Notes: generated by a model from the letters alone, not told the origin. A DNA stretch of 64,000 bases from Bradyrhizobium sp. AZCC 1719 (GCF_036924525.1 NZ_JAZHRU010000001.1:5671001-5735000); one strand, 5' to 3'. Counted from the first letter of the stretch, positions 19,313-28,714 are shown. Numbers and translations: made by a program.

Positions 19313-20560
19313 ATGGATAACAAGACCCGCGCGGAGGATATCGCGACGCAGCCGCTCAAGACGGGGCGCGTGGCGCTCAACGTGCTGGCGCTGTGCTTCA
19401 CGCTGGCGCTGCTCGGCCGCGGCCTCGGCGAGAGCTTTACGGTTTTCCTCAAACCGATCTCGGAGAATTTCGGCTGGGACCGCGCGGAAGTGGTCTCGAT
19501 CTATTCGCTGACATGGCTGGCGGGCGGCCTGACGGCGCCGGTGGTGGGGCGGCTGTTCGACCGCTACGGCCCCCGCACCGTCTATTTGCTGGGACTGCTG
19601 CTGCTCGGCGGGGCGCTTCTGGCGGCGTCACGCGCGCAGGCGCTGTGGCAATTCCAGTTGAGCGTCGGCGTCTCCGTCGGGATCGGCATCGCCTTCATCG
19701 GCAACGTGCCGAATTCGATTCTGCTCGGCCGCTGGTTTGGCCCGCGATTACCCACCGCGATGGCGGTGGTCTATTCCGCCGCCGGAGCGGGCGTGCTGCT
19801 GCTGTTGCCGGCGTCGCAGCTTCTGATCGATCACATCGGCTGGCGCGGCGCCTACCAGATGTTCGGCATCATTGCGCTGTGCCTGCTGGCCCCGTTGCTG
19901 CTGCTGCCATGGCGGCTGTTCTCCACGGGCTCGCCGCACATCGCGAAAAAGGCCGATCCCGATTTCGTCGACGGCGGCTGGACGCTCGGCAGCGCAATGC
20001 GCCACCACGCGTTCTGGGCGCTGTTTTCGACCTTCTTCTTTACGGCGGTGGGGATGTATGCGCTTGCGGCGCAGATCGTCGCCTATCTGATCGATGCCGG
20101 CTTCCCGCCCCTGCAGGCCGCGACCGCCTGGGGCTTTTCCGGCGTCGTGCTGCTGTTCGGCATGCTGGGCGTGACCCAGCTCGATGCAATGATCGGACGA
20201 CGTCCATCGGTGCTGCTCAGCTACGCCATCTCGATCGTCGGGATCATCCTGCTCTGGCTGCTGCAGTTCTATCCGAACTTCTGGCTGCTCGGCGCCTTCG
20301 TCGTGACCTTCGGCAGCATGATCGGTTCGCGCGGCCCGCTGATCACGGCAACCGCAATGAAGATCTTTCGTGGCGAACGGGTCGGCACCATCTACGGCAC
20401 GATCTCGATCGGCAGCGGCCTTGGCTCGGGGCTCGGCGCCTGGGCCGGCGGCCTGATCCACGACTGGACCCACAGCTACAACCCGGTGATCGCGTTCGCG
20501 CTGGTGGCCGTGGTGCTCGGAATGATTCCGTTCCTGGTCGTGCCGGCGCTGCGGCGGTAG
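19313..20560 (+). CDS. MFS transporter
   Basis: This is a 415-residue major facilitator with about 12 hydrophobic segments and the family loop 2-3 motif GRLFDRYGPRTV. Similar proteins in this group are annotated as monocarboxylate/oxalate-formate type carriers, though the substrate cannot be read from sequence. The start at 19313 has no strong ribosome site, and the 262 bases upstream hold no other gene that I can support. The stop codon abuts the stop codon of the convergent LysR gene with no base between them. Confidence 0.88.
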   Translation: MDNKTRAEDIATQPLKTGRVALNVLALCFTLALLGRGLGESFTVFLKPISENFGWDRAEVVSIYSLTWLAGGLTAPVVGRLFDRYGPRTVYLLGLLLLGGALLAASRAQALWQFQLSVGVSVGIGIAFIGNVPNSILLGRWFGPRLPTAMAVVYSAAGAGVLLLLPASQLLIDHIGWRGAYQMFGIIALCLLAPLLLLPWRLFSTGSPHIAKKADPDFVDGGWTLGSAMRHHAFWALFSTFFFTAVGMYALAAQIVAYLIDAGFPPLQAATAWGFSGVVLLFGMLGVTQLDAMIGRRPSVLLSYAISIVGIILLWLLQFYPNFWLLGAFVVTFGSMIGSRGPLITATAMKIFRGERVGTIYGTISIGSGLGSGLGAWAGGLIHDWTHSYNPVIAFALVAVVLGMIPFLVVPALRR

Positions 20561-21475
20561 CTACGTCCCGGCCTGCTTGCCAGGGCTCCTCTTTGTTGCT
20601 GCGATCGTTTCAAGCAGCCAGCTCTTGAATGAGAGCATCGCGGCTGTCGGTTGCCGGGAGTGCAGCGACGTAATCCAATAATCGCCGAGCGCGACTTCAA
20701 TCTCAAAAGGACGTACCAGCCGCCGCTGGCGGATCTCGCCCTGAAACAATGCCGCCGGCAATAACGCAACGCCGAAACCGCGCGCCGCTACGCTGGCGAT
20801 CGTGATGGATGAATCGAACACCATTCCCTTGAGGACCGGGCTCTGCAGTCCCGCCGCAGTAAACCATCGCGGCCATTCGTCCTGTCGGTAGGAACGCAGC
20901 AATACCTCGCGCTTGAGATCGGCCGGCCGGCTGAGCCTGCGAGCCAGCGAAGGCGCACAGCATGGGGTAAATGGCGCTGCCATCAAGTGGGTCGCCTCGG
21001 TGCCGTGCCAAAGGCCATCGCCAAACCTGATCGCGTAATCGAGGCCTTCACCCGCAATGTCGATACGATTGTTGTTGGTGAACAGGCGCAAATCGATTCG
21101 TGGATAGGCTTTCCTGAAAGCATCGAGCCGCGGCAACAGCCATCCCGAAGCGAAGGTACCGACTACACCGACCGCGATGACGTCCTGGTAGTGGCCGTCT
21201 TCAAAACGATTGAGCGTTTCGGTGAGCCGGCCGAAGACCTCGACAATGCTCGGCAGCAGCAACTGTCCTTCATCAGTGAGCGCAACGCCGCGGGGTAGCC
21301 GGCGAAACAACTGGACGCCAAGCCGGTTCTCCAGAACTTTCACATGCTGGCTAACGGCTGCCTGCGTAACCCGAAGCTCCAGGCCCGCACGGGTGAAACT
21401 GAGATGGCGCGCCGTCGCTTCAAAGGCCCGTAGCGCGTTGAGCGGAAGGTGCGAAAGCTTCATCCGGCGCCGCAT
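20561..21475 (-). CDS. ampR: LysR-type regulator, AmpR-like
   Basis: This is a 304-residue LysR-type regulator. The winged HTH is LPLNALRAFEATARHLSFTRAGLELRVTQAAVSQHVK in three overlapping blocks (residues 10-46), very close to AmpR, and the effector domain keeps AmpR-like segments GVVGTFASGWLLPRL and NNNRIDIAGEGLDYAIRFGDG. AmpR senses muropeptides and controls a divergent beta-lactamase gene. The divergent gene here is a class A beta-lactamase, which supports the name. The start at 21475 has AGGG upstream, and an in-frame ATG 12 bases later is possible. Confidence 0.88.
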   Translation of the reverse strand: MRRRMKLSHLPLNALRAFEATARHLSFTRAGLELRVTQAAVSQHVKVLENRLGVQLFRRLPRGVALTDEGQLLLPSIVEVFGRLTETLNRFEDGHYQDVIAVGVVGTFASGWLLPRLDAFRKAYPRIDLRLFTNNNRIDIAGEGLDYAIRFGDGLWHGTEATHLMAAPFTPCCAPSLARRLSRPADLKREVLLRSYRQDEWPRWFTAAGLQSPVLKGMVFDSSITIASVAARGFGVALLPAALFQGEIRQRRLVRPFEIEVALGDYWITSLHSRQPTAAMLSFKSWLLETIAATKRSPGKQAGT

Positions 21476-21515
21476 TACTCGTCCCTAGTTTTTCTTATGC
21501 CTGCCCGCAGAACTC

Positions 21516-21530
21516 ATCGTTTGTCAAGAT
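21516..21530. promoter_or_regulatory. LysR-type box ATC-N9-GAT between ampR and bla
   Basis: ATC, nine bases, GAT fits the partly dyadic T-N11-A recognition rule of LysR regulators. It lies almost midway in the 100-base divergent region, 40 bases from the ampR-like start and 45 from the beta-lactamase start. It is the best candidate operator for both. Confidence 0.45.
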
Positions 21531-21575
21531 AGCGACCGATCGGCACCTTCCTGCTCGCAGCAAGGAGGATTCACA

Positions 21576-22469
21576 GTGATCACGAGAAGACAGTTCCAGC
21601 TTGGATGCGGTGCAGCGCTGATAACGACTGCTTTGAGCGGCCGGCGAGCGATATGTGCATCGACCACAAATCAACGATTGATCGACGAGATCAAGCGTCT
21701 GGAGAGCGAGAGCGGCGGCCGGCTCGGTGTTTGTGTCCTGGAAACGGCAACGGACACTCGTCATGTCCACCGGGGTGACGAGCGCTTTCCGATGTGCAGC
21801 ACCTTCAAGATGCTCGCAGCCGCCGCGATCCTGGCGCGGGTGGATGCCGGCAAGGAACTGTTGACGCGGCGCATAACCTTCGACGCATCCGCACTCGTCG
21901 TGTACTCACCCGTAACCGAGAAGCGCGTTGGCGGTGACGGCATGACGCTCGCTGAGATTTGCGAAGCGGCGGTGACGTTGAGCGACAACACGGCCGGCAA
22001 TCTCCTGCTCGCCGGCATCGGCGGACCGCCGGGGCTGACGGCCTTCGCACGGAGTCTCGGCGACCAGGTCACACGGTTAGACCGGGATGAGCCCTCGCTC
22101 AACGAGGCTTTGCTCGACGATCCCCGCGATACCACGACACCGAATGCCATGGCTTCGAATTTGCAAGCCCTGATCCTTGGGACTAAAGCGCTGTCGGCAG
22201 CATCGCGCGAGCAACTGACGGCATGGTTGATCGCCAACAAGACCGGCGATACGAGACTGCGTGCAGGTCTTGCGAAAGATTGGCGCGTCGGCGACAAGAC
22301 CGGCACTGGTGCCCGAGGCACAAACAATGACGTCGCTGTGATCTGGCCACCTGGCAAGGCGCCTATCGTGATCACCGCCTATCTGACCGGCGCCACCGTT
22401 CCTGCCGCGCAGCAAAACGCCATTTTGGCTTCGGTCGCGCGGGCGGTCTCGGCCATGGCATCTGGCTAG
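21576..22469 (+). CDS. Class A beta-lactamase
   Basis: This 297-residue serine beta-lactamase hydrolyses penicillins and/or cephalosporins in the periplasm. The catalytic set is complete: STFK with Ser75 and Lys78, SDN at 136-138, Glu172 with Asn176 (EPSLN), and KTG at 241-243. The N-terminus carries a Tat-like signal (TRRQF, then a hydrophobic stretch). A Cys precedes the active serine (MCSTFK), as in some carbapenemases, but the partner Cys after KTG is absent, so no such disulfide is expected. The GTG start has AAGGAGG. Control by the divergent AmpR-like gene is likely. The substrate spectrum cannot be read from the sequence. Confidence 0.95.
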   Translation: MITRRQFQLGCGAALITTALSGRRAICASTTNQRLIDEIKRLESESGGRLGVCVLETATDTRHVHRGDERFPMCSTFKMLAAAAILARVDAGKELLTRRITFDASALVVYSPVTEKRVGGDGMTLAEICEAAVTLSDNTAGNLLLAGIGGPPGLTAFARSLGDQVTRLDRDEPSLNEALLDDPRDTTTPNAMASNLQALILGTKALSAASREQLTAWLIANKTGDTRLRAGLAKDWRVGDKTGTGARGTNNDVAVIWPPGKAPIVITAYLTGATVPAAQQNAILASVARAVSAMASG

Positions 22470-22477
22470 CTGTCGTT

Positions 22478-22533
22478 CCCCGGATGCTGCGCAGCGCGCC
22501 GCACTTTCGGCGTGGTGCGCTGCTGATCCGGGG
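22478..22533. repeat. Palindromic intergenic hairpin repeat
   Basis: CCCCGGAT (22478-22485) pairs with ATCCGGGG (22526-22533), extended by GC-rich inner arms. It starts eight bases after the beta-lactamase stop and lies before the convergent AsmA-like gene, so it may serve as a bidirectional terminator. It resembles an abundant Bradyrhizobium intergenic repeat as I remember it. Confidence 0.65.
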
Positions 22534-22583
22534 TCCGGACGATGCTTTATCGCCTGGGCTGCACCGCGTCCGGAATACGGAGA

Positions 22584-25500
22584 CTAATTATTCGGCGGCA
22601 GTTCGATCGGGCTGGTGTTGTTCTGCTTGCCGGTGTTGAACTCGAAGATCTTGCGCAGCACACCGGGCATCACTGCCGAAATCGGATTGACGCGCAGCAC
22701 GGGCTGGCCAGGCGTGCCGACCACCTCGTAGGTCACGCCAATCAGGCCCTCATTACTGCCGCCACCGAGGAACAGTCCGAGCACCGGAATCTGGCCGAAC
22801 ATGTTGTTCAATCCATACATCGGAACGAAGGTGCCGCTCATGCGCACGGCATTACCGACATAGTCGATGCTGCCTTCAATGGTCGCGCCGATGATCGGAC
22901 CCTTCACGACACCATCGCGGATCGCGAGCTGTCCGCTCTGCCGGGTGAACTCGGCGCGCAGTGCCGTAAAGGAAATGCCGTTCTGAACGCCGGCCGCTCC
23001 GCCCGCGGCGGCGCGCTCCAGTGCGGCCTCACCCTTGATGGAGAAGTCGCGGACGTTGATCAGACCGTCCTTGGCGCTGGGTTCGACCGTCGGCGGCTCC
23101 ATCGCAAGCGCGAGCTGTCCGCCGACCATTTTCGAGTAGGTGTCGGTGAAGCGGAAGAACGCACCCGCATCGTTGGTCTGCAGGGTGATGATGTCGCGTC
23201 CCTGTCCCTGCCCGCGGCCGCGCAGATCGGCGGTCACCGGCGTGTCGCGCCCGACCTTGCCGGAGAGCGTGAAATTTTTGACGATGCCGTTGCGGCGGGA
23301 GAATTTGCTGTCGACGCTGCGCAACGCCTCGCCGTTGAAGCCTGCGACCGCGCCAAGCTTGACGTCGATATCGAGGTCGATGTTCCTCGACTTGCTCTTG
23401 GGGTCGGCCTCCTTGCCCGAGATCGCCGATTTGAGGAAGCCGCGGCCGTCGAACACGTCGCCGCGCATCGTGACCTTCACGACGCCGTCGGCGCCGCGCT
23501 CGGCCTTCAACGTCGTCTTGTCGCCGTCCGACGGCGCGTAGGTCGGGAAGTTCGCGTTCAACAGATCGCCGTTCTGGTCGACTTCCAGCGATCCCTTGAT
23601 CGAAACGCCGCCGCCTTCGACCACGATGTCCTGGAACAGCGTCGACTGCTCCTTCTTCACGACATTGAACGTCGCCTTGCCCGACTTGCCGGGCACCTTG
23701 ACCCAGCCCGGCAGGATGTTGTCGAGCCGCAGCGAGGTCAGATCGGCTTCGATGCCGACGCGGCTGTCGTTCTCGCCGATCTTGCCGACCACCTTGATCG
23801 GGATCGAGCCGCTCACGGCGGGTCCGAGATCGATCCCGAGGCGCGCGCGGCTGGCATCATCCAGCGTCGCCTGCAGCCTGATATCGGCGTCGCCCTCGCT
23901 CGGCTTGCGATAGTCCAGCGAAGCCGGCTGCCCGTTGATCTTGACGTCGCCCTTGACCTGGTAGCCCGCGTTGTTGGCGAGCACCTTGAGCGTATTGGAT
24001 TCCAGCTTCTGGTTCATCACGAGCTTGTCGGCGGCAAACCCGGCTAGATCGGCAATCACGGTGTAGGTGGTGTCGGCCTTGGTCATTGAGCCCTTGACCG
24101 GCATACCGAGCGTGATGATGGCGGCAACGTTTCCCTTGCTGGCGTTCGGATCGATCAGCGTGCCGGAGAGATCGCTGATGCGGTCGGACGCCAGAATCTC
24201 GGCCGCTGCCGGCACCGACGCATCGACCCTGAACTTCACCCGCGAGGGCGACGGCTTCGGCGCCATGTCCGGCACCTCGAAGGTGAAGTCGGAAATGTTG
24301 ATCTTGCGGCCGGCGGGCGTGTCGGCAATTCCCTGCCCGATCGTCACCGTCGCGGTTCGCCCGGTAACCCGCGCCTTCAAGTCGGCATCGCGGACCGCGG
24401 GCATGTCGTCGACCGGACGCGCGGTAACTCCGGAGGCGACGATGTTGACGGCCAGGCCATCGTCCGGAATCGGCGGTCCCTTGCGCGAGAGATTGCGCAC
24501 CGGCGAATTGACGCCGACTTCAATGCGCTGGAGCGTGCCGCGCTCGATCCGCTCGATCACCCATTCGCGCACTTCGGGCACGATCAGGATCGGCCACATC
24601 CGCTTCAGGGCGGATGCCGACATCGGCGTTCCAGCGAAACCAAGCTGGAGCCGCGCCTCGTTCGCATAGTCGATGCTGCCGGTGCCGGCGATGCCGATCT
24701 CGCCGTTGCTGATATCAGCCTGGGTGAGCAGCACGCGCTTACGGTCGGTGTCGAACTTCAGCCCGATCGCGATCCGGTTGAAGATCAGCGGCGGTTCGTT
24801 GTCGGTGCCGGCCAGCAGGATGGTGCCGCCGCTAAGGCCCGCCTGCCATTCGGTGGTGGCGCCGTTCGGCGGCTCGAGATGGCCGAGCAGCGTAATCCGG
24901 TTCGAACCGGAGATGACCTTGAAGGGTGCGACCAGCACGCGCCGCCCGGCATCCCATTCGACGCTCATCTCCGCCGAATCGATCGGCATCGGATAGTCAG
25001 GCGTATCGCTGTCGATGAGGTTCCCGGCGCCGGCGGTGATCTTGCCGCGGAAGTAGGTCGGCAGACCGTCGCGGCCCAGTTCGCCCTTCAGCTCGCCGGA
25101 AAGCGGCAGCTCGGCGCTGTAGGTCAGGTCCTTGACCCGCATCGCCAGCAGGATGTTGGCGGCAGGCACCTTGTCGGCGCGAAGATCGACCGAGCGCACG
25201 CCGTTCTGCTGCGGTCCAACCACGACCTTGAGCGACCAGGGGCGCGCACCTTGCTCGCCAAGGCTCACCGCAACCCCGCCGCCGCTCGGACGGCGCATGC
25301 TGAGGCTGATATTCTCGAAATTCCATTTGTTGCCGCGCTGCTGATCGTCGACGATGAGATTGCCGTTCTTGAGGCCGATCTCGTTCAGGTTCTGGCCGTC
25401 GAGGCCGGTCAGGCTGAGGCTGTCGAGCCAGTCAAGGCCGGCCAGCAATCCGTTCTGCGTGGTATCGGGAGCCGTCGCAGCAGCACCCTGCGGCGGCGCA

Positions 25501-26174
25501 GGCGGCTGGCGGGGAAATGTCGGCGCCAAGCCGGCATCGCGCTTGGAGGCAACGCCGGTCGCCAGCGGCTTGGCGGTATCGCCGGCAGACACTGTCACCT
25601 GGCCGTCCGGCGTGATTCGCACCGAAAGTTCGGCATCGACCAGATTGAGGCTCTCGGCGCGCAGCCGCCCCATCAGCAGCGCCATCCCCGATAGTTTCAC
25701 CTCGGCCTTCGGCGCAGTCGCGACGACGACCTGGTCACGGTCGCGGACCACGATGTCGCGGATGCGCACCGCGATTCGAATTCGTCCGGCCCGCTCGATC
25801 TGCGTACCGCCGACCTCGACCGTGTTGCCATGGCCGATATTGTCTTCGATCGCGGCCGCCAGCCACGGCGTCGCGACGTCGAGGTTGATCGGCCCGGCGC
25901 CGAGCCGCCACCACAGCCCGCCGAAACAACCGGTGAAGATCACCGCCAGCACGGCGATCACGATCGCCAGGCGCTTGACCCAGCGCTCGCCGGTCATCCA
26001 TTGCCGCAACGCTGCAAATCTGTCGCCGAACCGGTGGAATCGGGAATTGGAGCGCGACAACAGTCGTCGCGCACGATAACCCGCCGCCTCGTCCTGCTCC
26101 CAGCCCGCCGCGTCCTCCCATTGCTGGGTCTCGGCACGCGGATTCGACCCCTTGGGCGAAGTATTCTTAGCCAT
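22584..26174 (-). CDS. AsmA/YhdP-like large inner-membrane-anchored envelope protein (DUF3971)
   Basis: This protein has about 1196 residues. A basic N-terminus is followed by one membrane segment (about residues 68-88, LAIVIAVLAVIF), then over 1000 residues of beta-rich, repetitive periplasmic sequence. The AsmA-like C-terminus (YVGNAVRMSGTFVPMYGLNNMFGQIPVLG) is characteristic of the YhdP/TamB/AsmA superfamily, which forms long grooves thought to carry phospholipids to the outer membrane. The start is uncertain. ATG 26174 (GAGAGG close upstream) is given, while in-frame starts at 26255 and 26378 add low-complexity residues only. It is divergent from the bcp-like gene. Confidence 0.87.
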   Translation of the reverse strand: MAKNTSPKGSNPRAETQQWEDAAGWEQDEAAGYRARRLLSRSNSRFHRFGDRFAALRQWMTGERWVKRLAIVIAVLAVIFTGCFGGLWWRLGAGPINLDVATPWLAAAIEDNIGHGNTVEVGGTQIERAGRIRIAVRIRDIVVRDRDQVVVATAPKAEVKLSGMALLMGRLRAESLNLVDAELSVRITPDGQVTVSAGDTAKPLATGVASKRDAGLAPTFPRQPPAPPQGAAATAPDTTQNGLLAGLDWLDSLSLTGLDGQNLNEIGLKNGNLIVDDQQRGNKWNFENISLSMRRPSGGGVAVSLGEQGARPWSLKVVVGPQQNGVRSVDLRADKVPAANILLAMRVKDLTYSAELPLSGELKGELGRDGLPTYFRGKITAGAGNLIDSDTPDYPMPIDSAEMSVEWDAGRRVLVAPFKVISGSNRITLLGHLEPPNGATTEWQAGLSGGTILLAGTDNEPPLIFNRIAIGLKFDTDRKRVLLTQADISNGEIGIAGTGSIDYANEARLQLGFAGTPMSASALKRMWPILIVPEVREWVIERIERGTLQRIEVGVNSPVRNLSRKGPPIPDDGLAVNIVASGVTARPVDDMPAVRDADLKARVTGRTATVTIGQGIADTPAGRKINISDFTFEVPDMAPKPSPSRVKFRVDASVPAAAEILASDRISDLSGTLIDPNASKGNVAAIITLGMPVKGSMTKADTTYTVIADLAGFAADKLVMNQKLESNTLKVLANNAGYQVKGDVKINGQPASLDYRKPSEGDADIRLQATLDDASRARLGIDLGPAVSGSIPIKVVGKIGENDSRVGIEADLTSLRLDNILPGWVKVPGKSGKATFNVVKKEQSTLFQDIVVEGGGVSIKGSLEVDQNGDLLNANFPTYAPSDGDKTTLKAERGADGVVKVTMRGDVFDGRGFLKSAISGKEADPKSKSRNIDLDIDVKLGAVAGFNGEALRSVDSKFSRRNGIVKNFTLSGKVGRDTPVTADLRGRGQGQGRDIITLQTNDAGAFFRFTDTYSKMVGGQLALAMEPPTVEPSAKDGLINVRDFSIKGEAALERAAAGGAAGVQNGISFTALRAEFTRQSGQLAIRDGVVKGPIIGATIEGSIDYVGNAVRMSGTFVPMYGLNNMFGQIPVLGLFLGGGSNEGLIGVTYEVVGTPGQPVLRVNPISAVMPGVLRKIFEFNTGKQNNTSPIELPPNN

Positions 26175-26471
26175 TGCCTCTCGGTGCCGGCGCTGAGGTT
26201 GATCGCCGCCAAGGCCACGCTCTTCGATCGGTATCGAGCGCTCCTGTGCCGGCATCGCTGCCAATCCTCGATTAATACTGTTACTCGTGGTCGGGCCCAA
26301 GGATTGATTGGGCGGTCCCATCGACGAGCGGACGGGGGTAGCGTCGAATTCCTTGTAACCATACTCCGGGGTCATCAAACTTGCCCAGCAGCCGGAGCGA
26401 ATCCGACGGTCAAAGGCGAGACCCGCAATACCCTAATGGTTGATCTGCGGAAAGCGACGAAAGGAAGGCGT

Positions 26472-27221
26472 ATGTCCAAGAAAACGCGCAAGAAATCCTC
26501 CATGCCATCCCCCAAGACCCGCAAGGCTTCCGCCGCAAAACCGGCCGCGGCCAAGACTGCCAGCAAGACCACCCGCCGCAGCACGCCGGCATCGACCAAA
26601 AAACGTGTCGCCAAGGTAGCCAACAAGGCCGCCAAAACCGCTACCAAGAAACCGGCGAAGACGGCCAAGAGCGCTTCAGCCAAAGCGTCGCACAAGCCGA
26701 CATCGAAACAGTTAATAAAATCCAATCTATCGGATACGCCCAAGCCGGCTGCCGGAACCGGACTGGTCGAAGGCGCCATGGCGCCCCCCTTCAGCCTTCC
26801 GCGCGACGGCGGCGGCAGTGTTTCGCTGGCAGATTATGCCGGCAGGAAACTGGTGCTGTTTTTCTATCCCCGCGCCGACACGCCCGGCTGCACCCGGGAG
26901 GCGATCGACTTCACGCGGCTCGATAGCGCGTTTGCCGATGCCGGCGCGGTGGTGCTCGGGATCTCGGCCGACACCGTAAAGGCCCAGGAATCCTTCCGGA
27001 ACAAGCACCAGCTTTCGGTTCCTCTGATCTCGGACCAGCAACATGAGATGCTCGAAGCCTATGGCGCCTGGGGCGAAAAATCGATGTACGGCAGGACCTT
27101 CATGGGGATCATTCGAACGACGGTTCTGATCGGCGCCGACGGACGGATCGCCAAAATCTGGCGCAATGTGCGGGTCGACGGCCATGCCGACGAGGTGCTG
27201 GCTGCCGTTCGTGCCACATGA
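26472..27221 (+). CDS. bcp: Bcp-type peroxiredoxin with histone-H1-like N-terminal tail
   Basis: This is a 249-residue protein in two parts. Residues 1-90 are Lys/Ala/Thr-rich low complexity (AAKPAAAKTASKTTRR, AKTATKKPAKTAKSASAK), like bacterial histone-H1/AlgP tails. Residues 95-249 are a thioredoxin-fold peroxiredoxin of the BCP/PrxQ group with FFYPRADTPGCTREA. Cys140 is the peroxidatic cysteine and is the only Cys in the protein, so the resolving Cys found five residues later in E. coli Bcp is absent. It should reduce peroxides as a 1-Cys enzyme and may sit on DNA. ATG 26472 has AAGGAAGG upstream. Confidence 0.9.
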   Translation: MSKKTRKKSSMPSPKTRKASAAKPAAAKTASKTTRRSTPASTKKRVAKVANKAAKTATKKPAKTAKSASAKASHKPTSKQLIKSNLSDTPKPAAGTGLVEGAMAPPFSLPRDGGGSVSLADYAGRKLVLFFYPRADTPGCTREAIDFTRLDSAFADAGAVVLGISADTVKAQESFRNKHQLSVPLISDQQHEMLEAYGAWGEKSMYGRTFMGIIRTTVLIGADGRIAKIWRNVRVDGHADEVLAAVRAT

Positions 27222-27259
27222 TCGGCAGGTTCTGATCGGCAGGTTCCATTTCCCAAAAA

Positions 27260-27268
27260 TTAACCATG
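27260..27268 (+). promoter_or_regulatory. TTAACCATG, possible CtrA half site upstream of M23 peptidase
   Basis: TTAACCATG is the form most often seen for one half of a CtrA site in Alphaproteobacteria. It lies 67 bases before the M23 peptidase start. The second TTAA at the proper spacing is missing, so support is weak. Confidence 0.25.
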
Positions 27269-27334
27269 AACGGGTCAAATCGGCACGCAAATTGAGCCGA
27301 ACGGAGCTGATTTCCGACCGGCGCGGGAGTGCCG

Positions 27335-28690
27335 ATGTCGTACCGTTCCGGTCATTATGCCGATCACCACCATCCCCACGATCATGGCCGGACGCCGCCC
27401 CGCCGTCCGGCACCTCACGCGGCACGGGCCACCGCAGCGGTCGATGGCAACGGATATGCCATCGTCCATGCCGGCAAGCAGGTCCGCTTCGGGCCTGTGG
27501 TGTTCTGGATCGTCGTCGGCACGATTGTGCTGCTTGGCATGTGGTCGGCGGCCACTGCCACCTATTTCGCGTTTCGCGACGACGTCCTGACCCGGCTGAT
27601 CGCTCGCCAAGCCGAGATGCAATACGCCTATGAGGATCGCATCGCGGAGCTGCGCGCGAAGGTCGACCGCACCACCAGCCGCCAGTTGCTCGATCAGGAA
27701 CAGTTCGACCAGAAGCTCGACCAGATCATGCGCCGCCAGACCGCGCTCGAATCGCGCGCCACCGCCCTTGGCGCGATGCCGGATATCGCGGCGACCGGTT
27801 CGATTCGGCCTCCGGCGCGCGGCGCGGCCGTGGAGACACCCGCTTCCGGCAGCCTAAAGCCCTCGCCGATCAGCGACACCGTGATCTTCGTCGCGCCGCC
27901 GGATCGCGAGGCTCGGCTGGAATCGCGCACGCCCGCGGTCGCCAAGCCGCAGCCAAATCAGTTCGCCAAGGTTCAGGGTGTCGACAATGTCCTTGTCCGC
28001 CTGCAGACCTCGCTGGACACCGTCGAGCGGCGGCAGATGGCGGCCTTGAGCTCCGTCGAGGACAGCATGGAATCGCGACTGCGCCGCATGCGTGGCGTGT
28101 TCACCGATCTCGGCCTCAATATGGCGCAGTTAGAGGCCGCAACGCCGCGCTCGGCGATTGGTGGACCGTTCGTGCCGGTGAAGCTGCCGGCGGATGCCGG
28201 TGCGTTCGAACGCCAGCTCAACCGGATCAACCTCACCCGCGCCCAGATGCAGCGCCTCAACGCGACGCTCGCGCTGGTGCCCTACCGCAAACCTGTCGTC
28301 GGCGAGGTCGAATTCACCTCGGGCTTTGGTGTTCGCAGCGATCCATTCCTCGGCCGGCCCGCGATGCATACGGGCCTCGATTTCCGCGCCGCCACCGGCG
28401 ATCCGGTGCGCGTCACCGCGAACGGCAAGGTGGTGTCCTCGGGGTGGATGGGCGGTTACGGCCGCATGGTGGAGGTCGATCACGGCAACGGCCTGTCGAC
28501 CCGCTACGGCCATCTGTCGGAGATTCACGTCAGGGTCGGCGACTTCGTCAAGATCGGCCAGGTCATCGGCGCCGTCGGCTCAACCGGCCGCTCCACCGGT
28601 CCGCATCTGCACTATGAAACACGGATCGACGGTGACGCCGTCGACCCGCAGAAATTCCTGCGCGCGGGCGTGCGGCTCAGCTCAGGCTAG
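27335..28690 (+). CDS. M23 (LytM-type) peptidoglycan endopeptidase, membrane-anchored
   Basis: This is a 451-residue protein. A His-rich cytoplasmic start (residues 8-20) is followed by one membrane span (about 52-75, VVFWIVVGTIVLLGMW), a long coiled-coil region (about 85-300) and a C-terminal M23 domain. Metal and catalytic residues are visible: His345 and Asp349 in HTGLDF, and His424 and His426 in HLHYE. The domain is therefore catalytically competent, unlike degenerate EnvC/NlpD activators. It cuts peptide cross-links in peptidoglycan, in division or growth. ATG 27335 (GGGAG upstream) is preferred over GTG 27329. Confidence 0.92.
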   Translation: MSYRSGHYADHHHPHDHGRTPPRRPAPHAARATAAVDGNGYAIVHAGKQVRFGPVVFWIVVGTIVLLGMWSAATATYFAFRDDVLTRLIARQAEMQYAYEDRIAELRAKVDRTTSRQLLDQEQFDQKLDQIMRRQTALESRATALGAMPDIAATGSIRPPARGAAVETPASGSLKPSPISDTVIFVAPPDREARLESRTPAVAKPQPNQFAKVQGVDNVLVRLQTSLDTVERRQMAALSSVEDSMESRLRRMRGVFTDLGLNMAQLEAATPRSAIGGPFVPVKLPADAGAFERQLNRINLTRAQMQRLNATLALVPYRKPVVGEVEFTSGFGVRSDPFLGRPAMHTGLDFRAATGDPVRVTANGKVVSSGWMGGYGRMVEVDHGNGLSTRYGHLSEIHVRVGDFVKIGQVIGAVGSTGRSTGPHLHYETRIDGDAVDPQKFLRAGVRLSSG

Positions 28691-28693
28691 CAT

Positions 28694-28714
28694 CACGCCA
28701 TCAGAACTGGCGTG
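28694..28714 (+). terminator. Hairpin after M23 peptidase gene
   Basis: A perfect 7-bp stem (CACGCCA and TGGCGTG) with a seven-base loop begins four bases after the stop. No T run follows, so it is a weak or factor-dependent terminator at best. Confidence 0.35.

Noticed and set aside
19393..20628. 411-residue frame overlapping the MFS gene on the same strand
   Set aside because: It is the +2 frame of the transporter, Arg-rich and without membrane segments.
22542..24047. Open frame of about 500 residues opposite the AsmA/YhdP-like gene
   Set aside because: Composition is typical of an antisense shadow. The opposite strand gives one continuous membrane-anchored protein with a family-specific C-terminus.
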